Of a stretch of 25,309 nt of DNA, positions 19,658-25,309 are shown in pieces (the stretch's first letter is position 1; each line of letters starts with the position of its first letter). The stretch is from Saccoglossus kowalevskii (Eukaryota > Hemichordata > Enteropneusta > Harrimaniidae): contig NW_003134353.1 of NCBI RefSeq assembly GCF_000003605.2, positions 169,756 to 195,064 of the forward strand. Direction: 5' to 3'. A model generated the notes under the pieces. The model did no database searches and had not been told where the DNA came from. It saw only the letters and a list, made by a program, of their open reading frames with translations. Made by a program: the position numbers and the translations under genes.

Positions 19658-21025
19658 ATGAGGTTCCTAACTTGTTTATTGGGTTGTCATGAAAAAGTCA
19701 CAGCTGTAAATACATACAAAAACATGTTTCATACATCGTCACAGTCAATGCTATATGCAACTTGGTTTGCGTTTTATTGTACATACTATCTCAGTCTTTC
19801 ATCTTGTAAAAGACTTGAATATGATTTCAAAAACGTGAGTTTTAAACGTCATGTAATTGTACAGTATCCGCCAATCAGATTGCATGTCAATTTGAATTCG
19901 ATATGTATACTTACACTGACTTTAATCGCTTCATTCTGTGGAGTTGAGTCGTCCATGCCATACTACAGCCGCGTGTTAGACAAAACAGTTACGATGAACG
20001 TGAGCAGCAGAAGTAGCAGCAACATAACTCATTTGACGAGAGCTGACACTGCACTTAACAAGAGCGGTCCCAGGAGTAATGGTTTTTCGGATTGGTGGAT
20101 TTCTGGCAATGCAGAAGCAGCTATATTATTGACATTGTCGTTGGTTGTGATTCTGAGTAACGGCGTTACCATCGTAACAACGTTATTTTCCAAAAAATTG
20201 AAGATGCAGTTCCACTACTGGTTTATTTTCAATCTGGCCCTGACGGATTTTCTCTTTGGATTCATTATCCAAATAGAAGCCTTCGATTCGTTAGTAACCA
20301 TGCCGAAAGAAGTATGTAGTATTTCTATTATCGCTTTACATAGTTTGTCCATACTAACTCTACTGGGTACTGCGATGTTAAGCCTGAACAAGTACATCCA
20401 ACTGTTCTATCCATTTCACTATCCATTTTTGATCACTGGTCCTCGGCTTATTGGAGTATTCGCTACGACTTGGCTAGGTGTCTTCTCACTACTAATCGGT
20501 ATTGAAGTCGCATCACACGACGACCACTACAAAAAGAACGGTGAATGTTTCCCGCTGCCAGCCAATATCAAAATCTCTCCGGATGTATACAACGTGTATC
20601 TAACATTCGCACTTGTCCTGTACGTGCTGCCGCTCTTGATTATCAGTTACACCAATATTCGCATCACGCGACTAGTACGGGAGCACACTCGACGAATGCG
20701 AAATCAGATTGTAGACCAGGAACAAGCGTCTCAGAATGGACTCGGCCTTAATAAGAAGGACTTGAACGCGATCAAGACCGCACTGGTGATCGTTTTGACA
20801 TTTCTTTGCATGTGGTTGCCTTACTATACTTCCACCATCTTCCGAGGTTATTGCGGTAGTTGTGTAGCGATGAATGCATTCAGCGTGACTAGGCTACTTT
20901 CTTTTCTCAACTCTGCAGTCAATCCGATATTGTATGGATTTGATAAAACATTCCGTACATCTTGTAAAAACGTGTTTCTTCGTCTAGATAACACTAGCAC
21001 AAACACGCAAACAAGTAATTCGTAA
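19658..21025 (+). CDS. class A (rhodopsin-like) G protein-coupled receptor, single exon, orphan
   Basis: This is a seven-helix plasma-membrane receptor that would signal through heterotrimeric G proteins; the ligand is unknown. In the 455-residue frame TM1 spans about 153-175 (N168), TM2 187-209 (LALTD, D197), TM3 220-243, TM4 264-283 (W272), TM5 312-333 (P325), TM6 372-392 (CMWLP, W386, P388) and TM7 408-428 (NPILY, 422-426). C220 and C297 would form the usual disulphide. Helix 8 has a likely palmitoyl Cys (C436). N-glycosylation sequons lie at N114, N122 and N134. The DRY box reads NKY (244-246), and the usual Tyr5.58 position is Asn333. There is no Asp at 3.32 and no Lys at 7.43, so it is neither an amine receptor nor an opsin. 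M113 (19994) has A at -3 and gives a typical 343-residue receptor, so it may be the true start. The upstream 112 codons are nevertheless open and include hydrophobic stretches (31-45, 81-95). Confidence 0.93.
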   Translation: MRFLTCLLGCHEKVTAVNTYKNMFHTSSQSMLYATWFAFYCTYYLSLSSCKRLEYDFKNVSFKRHVIVQYPPIRLHVNLNSICILTLTLIASFCGVESSMPYYSRVLDKTVTMNVSSRSSSNITHLTRADTALNKSGPRSNGFSDWWISGNAEAAILLTLSLVVILSNGVTIVTTLFSKKLKMQFHYWFIFNLALTDFLFGFIIQIEAFDSLVTMPKEVCSISIIALHSLSILTLLGTAMLSLNKYIQLFYPFHYPFLITGPRLIGVFATTWLGVFSLLIGIEVASHDDHYKKNGECFPLPANIKISPDVYNVYLTFALVLYVLPLLIISYTNIRITRLVREHTRRMRNQIVDQEQASQNGLGLNKKDLNAIKTALVIVLTFLCMWLPYYTSTIFRGYCGSCVAMNAFSVTRLLSFLNSAVNPILYGFDKTFRTSCKNVFLRLDNTSTNTQTSNS

Positions 21026-21308
21026 TTACAGAGTACTAATTTATGGAGAAATCTATCATATCAACTGATGAACTGTATATTATTATATATTTATAGAAGT
21101 ATAAATGTCTAATCGGGGCTTTATTGGCCAATCTGAATACATTATTTTCCTAATTATAATTTAAATTGGCTCGCATTTGCGTTTTTGTACATCAATTAGG
21201 TTCAAAAATGTTTTAATATAACAGTTAATTAAGTGTTTTATAAAGTGGTGATTTGAGCATATATTAGTAATAATAGTAAACTACATTCAAAACAATTACA
21301 AATGTACA

Positions 21309-21314
21309 AATAAA
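21309..21314 (+). terminator. candidate poly(A) signal for the GPCR
   Basis: AATAAA occurs 284 bases after the receptor stop in AT-rich sequence, a plausible 3' UTR length. Chance occurrence cannot be excluded. Confidence 0.3.
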
Positions 21315-23380
21315 TAATTTTTTATATTCCAAGCAGTAAATATTGGCAATTGAATTGGGCTCAAGACTATTCCCGATATTCGATATGAATCTCAGTATTT
21401 TGTGATTTGTGCCGTATTAGAGGCTTCAGCCGTCAGAAAACACATATTTGATGCTATTCGTATATTTTTAAATAACATTCGAAACTCGGTCATGGATCCG
21501 ACTACATACCTACAGATTTTGGATGCCAGTCTTCACTGCGGGTTTGTTTCTTTTGCATAGCAAATATAGCATTTGAATAATATTACAGTGTTTGGGTATT
21601 GGTGTCTAATTGTTATTACATATTGATTTATTTTTGTGGAAACAGAACATTTATTATTGATTGTTATTATGTATTCTTGTGGTGTATATTGTATAGAGAA
21701 GCATTCTTAATTGACTTTCCATTTTCCATTACTAATTGTTGACATGTTGGAATGTTATCAAATTTCATTAAACCAATGGTTCACACTATGGGTGTCATTT
21801 CGTTCTGTCTGTCTCTGTTCTGTAAAACTATGCATTTAATGTATGATCTTGCCATATCTTGCCTGGAATTGTCATTTATATTGCATTTGTTATTTCAGCA
21901 AATTGTGAAGGTACTTGAATATTGGATATTAGTGTTATTTTAAGCATTCTCATTTTCGATGATTCAAAACGTCTATCCAATTTAAGGTTAAATGCACAAC
22001 TTTCACAAACATGCACGAGTACAGACCCGGACAATTCTGAACGGAGTTGTGCGCTAATGATGAGCGTTAGATTGCAACTTCTACCTCGCAAGTCCCTGAT
22101 GCACATCTGGGTCGTTTTTTTTCTCTATCTGATAATCGATCTATTGTACATACACACAGAAACAGTTACAAAACATACAAGTGTAGCAATGTGGTTTGTA
22201 GAAATGTTTTTCCAAAACTGGTAAAATCAAAGATAAGACAATTAAAACCCATCGAATTTATGAAATAGTAAACTCATTATCGTAAACTTACTGGAAATAA
22301 TCAAATAATTTTTATTAAACTTCTCGTATATTTACTATCAGTTAAACCACCATGTTTCTCTGTCTTTATGATGATTTAAACCGCTACCATTGTATTCATA
22401 TGCAGAGTGTAAATTGTTATAGTAGCCCGTGGTTCTGGGAGTATAAAACATTTACCCGTGGGGCTCCGCGAAATCACTCTTTTCGGCAATCATAATTCGT
22501 GATGCATGGTATTTTTTGTTTTACACAACCAAAGTTAAATAAGGTACACACTTGTGTAGATATTTTACAAATCGAGTTTCGCCTAAAAACGACATGTTAG
22601 TTTTAGACAGTCGCTATGAGTTTATAAAATGACTCAATCATAAGGTCATTGAAAAATCAAGTGTTAAATCAATTTTATTTATTTAATCTCTAGCAGCATT
22701 TATGTAAATTGACCCCCACAGACCACATCGGCATGGATGAATCAGTAGGTTGCACTATTTTCTGTTGTTCTCCCATGTTGCTGTAAAAGCAGGGTTCAAA
22801 TGATCATGCTTTGTCTTTTGGCTAAATTGAACACCAACGAGAGACCACGGCGCCGGCATTGTTACAATTTATCAACGTACGTTCCCACGTAACTTTGAAA
22901 GAACGGTATATGCAGTGTTCTATTAAAGAATCTAGAAACGCAAACGCACTATTTGTAATTTAATAAAACTAAAAAAACAGGGCAGAATATTTGGTACAAT
23001 CGGATGAGCGCAGTCCGTATTCTGTCGAAAATGAACCAGTGGTAGAACCATATGATATGAAAATATACGAGAGATATGCTGGACATCATATAAAAAGTGA
23101 CAACTGCAGTGAAACTTCAAGTTGGGAAACCAATCAAAGATAAGGATGCAAGTCACGCTGAGAGTTGCAGCAACACTCACGACATTTTTCACCACAAGCA
23201 ATTCACGTTTCACTCTGGGCACTACGTTTCACTAGAACGACAAAATACCAATAGTCCGTAAACAAGCATTTGATGATGGTAGCGGCAGGACATTTCAAAG
23301 AAAGTGGGATGTAATACAACTGACGCCCGAGTGCCTGGGGTAGGGTGATCAATGTAGTGTGATAGACGCGGCCCGTGGCC

Positions 23381-23392
23381 GGGGGGGGGGGG
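23381..23392. repeat. G homopolymer tract (12 nt)
   Basis: Twelve consecutive G bases follow a GC-rich stretch (GCGGCCCGTGGCC). It mirrors the C tract at 729-740 in length and is likewise liable to length error. Confidence 0.8.
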
Positions 23393-24712
23393 TATTCCAA
23401 GTCAGACCTGGTACCCATGCTGAAGTATAGCTTTTCAAAAAAGACATACTTATTCTTGTGAAATTATACCCCTTTTCAAGTGCAGAAACTTAAAATAGAC
23501 ACTCTATAGACATACTAAAATCACACTGTTTCCAAGTTGAGACAACATGAATTCATGAGATTCTTTTTCTTTTACAATTTATTACTATATTCTAAGTTAC
23601 ATCCGAGTTCAATACGGTACACGCGTATACGCTTCAAATAACTAAAAAACACTCCTTTTACGAGTTTTTTACTTTAGCTTGCCTACCATATTTTATTCAG
23701 ATCCTAAAATTAATAACCGTGTCAAGGTAAAAACAAAGAAAATAGTTTCATGTTTCACAATTCTAACTTATGGAAATAAAATGGTTGTCATCTTATCGAA
23801 ATCTAGCTCAAAAAGTCGACTTGCGTGAATTTAATAAGGATAACTGCAAAATATGAGCTAGTATTAAAGTGAAGTGACTTCTGGCTGAATGCTCTTTGCG
23901 GTCTTCGTATATGGGGCTCCGGTTTTAATTATGAACCTTCATGTTCATGTCTTACTATAGCAATCAGCCTACCGAATTGTATGTCTTCAAGTTGTTACTA
24001 ATTAGCAACATTCAATTTGCAAAAAAGTATGAAACAAATTGCCGCGTTGTTTGAGATTTTTCATTGCGTTATTGGAAATTCAGAAACCGTGATATAAAAC
24101 GGTAGTACTAAAGTTAAAATTCAGTGACTGACAAACACATACACTTAATTGTGAAAGAAAACGTTCAGTAGCAGAGGCAACTGAAATAACATTGTCGAAA
24201 TTTGGGCTTGTGGCACCTTTATAATCCTAGCAATATTATAACTGTGCCAGTTTATAGGAATAGTGTTTCACTGTGAGTCGACCATGAACGAAATAAACCC
24301 ATACAAGTGCATTTATTAGATTGAGTGGCTTCCCTGGGCGTCGAACAAAGTGTGTCGATAATGTAATCGCGGGGATTGCAAAGCCACAGTTTAAAATGCA
24401 GTGCAGTCGCCACAGGGTTTAAGGACAGCAACAGGAATGCTAATGATAGTGACCCGTTTGGGGTTGAGAATCCAGTGAACGGCCGCGGCTGTATTTGGTC
24501 GAGGTTCTAGTAAATGTCCATAGTTTGTAGGACCCACAAACTTTTACTAAGAGCGGAAACCTAAGACTGATCGTTAACTGATAGTTAAAGGATGGCTACG
24601 AGGACGCTAATGGAATAAATACGTTATGGTTCATCACTACAGTTTGCTATCATTCGATAACGGACAGTATTTGTTCAGCTTTTACTGGGAAAGTACTGTA
24701 TCTTAATCCCTT

Positions 24713-24757
24713 AACAATATCCATTTACTTGTGTGTTCTCAACAATATCCATTTACT
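24713..24757. repeat. short tandem duplication, 17-bp identical units, period 28
   Basis: AACAATATCCATTTACT occurs at 24713-24729 and 24741-24757 with 11 bases between them. It is too small to indicate an element and is most likely replication slippage. Confidence 0.85.
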
Positions 24758-25198
24758 GAGAGAAGACTGTCTTCCATATCTAGGTTGTTCATAATGACTC
24801 AAGTGAAGAGCGCAACGCTCCCCACTATTTAAAAATTGTAATTTTTTTAAGCAGCTGTGTGAATGCATTAAATAGCTAAGCAGGTTGGTTGTGTTTGGAA
24901 TCAACATGTAATTTACTATGATATGTACATGAATCAGGTGCGATTTCTACAAGGCATTGTCTTAATGTCAAATGTACACTGAGACGACACACTGCCCGTA
25001 ATCGTGAGGGTGTAGAATAAATCACCTAAGACTCACCAATTCGCAGTATTATTTTGATAAAGTATGGGCGCTAACGGTAGTCAATAGCTTTGTGATCAAA
25101 GTTTCAGTAAACATCCGTGACCATAGGGCAAGAAGGTTTAATAGAATAGTATTACTTTTTACCTCCATGCTGGTAGTTAAAGCGGGGGAGTCGTCACC

Positions 25199-25305
25199 TG
25201 CGCATGCGTCAGATGACCATAGCGTGTCATCGTTTACAAACGAGCGTCTACGTTTTAAGCGTGTGTTGTTATCGTCGCTTGGGACTCAATTCCCGCGCGT
25301 GCGCA
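25199..25305. promoter_or_regulatory. CpG-rich promoter-like end with two NRF1-like sites
   Basis: GCGCGTGCGC at 25295-25304 is a perfect match to the palindromic NRF1 consensus GCGCRTGCGC. TGCGCATGCG at 25199-25208 matches with one edge mismatch and overlaps TGCGTCA, an AP-1/CRE-like word. The last 110 bases are much richer in CG dinucleotides than the rest of the window. NRF1-type motifs with CpG clusters are typical of animal housekeeping promoters. The regulated gene would start beyond the right edge, or run leftward without a visible first exon. Confidence 0.5.
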
Positions 25306-25309
25306 GTGA

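Larger units (their letters stand above)
21326..25190. other. intergenic, no supported gene
   Basis: AT-rich DNA. Overlapping frames occur on both strands at 21876-22224; the plus frame contains CTSTDPDNSERSCALMMSV and the minus frame GRSCNLTLIISAQLRSEL. The other frames (22932-23418 minus, 24725-24907 minus) look random. I see no tRNA-like cloverleaf, RT motif or large repeat. Confidence 0.4.

Noticed and set aside
20215-20751. Additional frames at 20215-20397 (minus) and 20545-20751 (plus)
   Set aside because: They lie wholly inside the GPCR coding sequence in other frames.
19658-21025. Aminergic receptor or opsin identity for the GPCR
   Set aside because: There is no Asp at 3.32 and no Lys at 7.43 by motif counting.
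22780-22810. GGGTTCAAAT as a possible tRNA T-arm
   Set aside because: No acceptor stem, D-arm or anticodon stem can be drawn around it.
23381-23392. G-quadruplex at the G12 run
   Set aside because: A single homopolymer run without separated G tracts nearby; more likely a slippage tract.
1-25309. CRISPR arrays, rRNA genes, prokaryotic operons or riboswitches
   Set aside because: No regularly spaced short repeats, rRNA-like conserved stretches or closely packed gene strings are present.

Overview
The window reads as AT-rich animal (metazoan) nuclear DNA, most likely from an invertebrate. The signs are a single-exon rhodopsin-class GPCR, degraded non-LTR (LINE) and Penelope-type reverse transcriptase genes, exon-like pieces with splice and poly(A) signals, long non-coding stretches, and an assembly gap next to an AT microsatellite. 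The species cannot be named from what is visible. There is no operon, rRNA, tRNA, CRISPR array or prokaryotic signal.

Layout. Bases 1-650 hold the probable last exon and 3' UTR of a gene entering from the left. Bases 780-2530 carry a spaced direct repeat and two weak minus-strand exon candidates. Bases 4490-8790 are a retroelement graveyard: a CR1/L2/Jockey-like LINE RT (4490-5620), the C-terminal end of a different LINE ORF2 (6600-7180), an isolated RT motif (7394-7426) and a Penelope-like RT with a mutated catalytic box (8040-8690).

Bases 9222-15662 form one very large imperfect palindrome. Its centre is near 13032 and it has almost no spacer. The arms diverge and differ by several indels of 100-500 bp, so this is not a simple assembly mirror. 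Corresponding short reading frames survive in both arms, and one 113-nt block is identical between arms although every frame in it contains a stop. The right arm holds an (AT)n tract and the 124-bp gap. This is the most unusual object in the window. I could not assign it to a transposon family.

Bases 15663-19650 are mostly featureless, with one overlapping-ORF patch at 16899-17293. The only convincing intact gene is the GPCR at 19658-21025, whose DRY box reads NKY. Bases 21030-25190 show no gene I can support. The last 110 bases are CpG-rich and carry two NRF1-like motifs, which suggests a promoter for a gene beyond the right edge. The genes show no sign of working together: the window is one receptor gene, gene edges and decayed mobile DNA.
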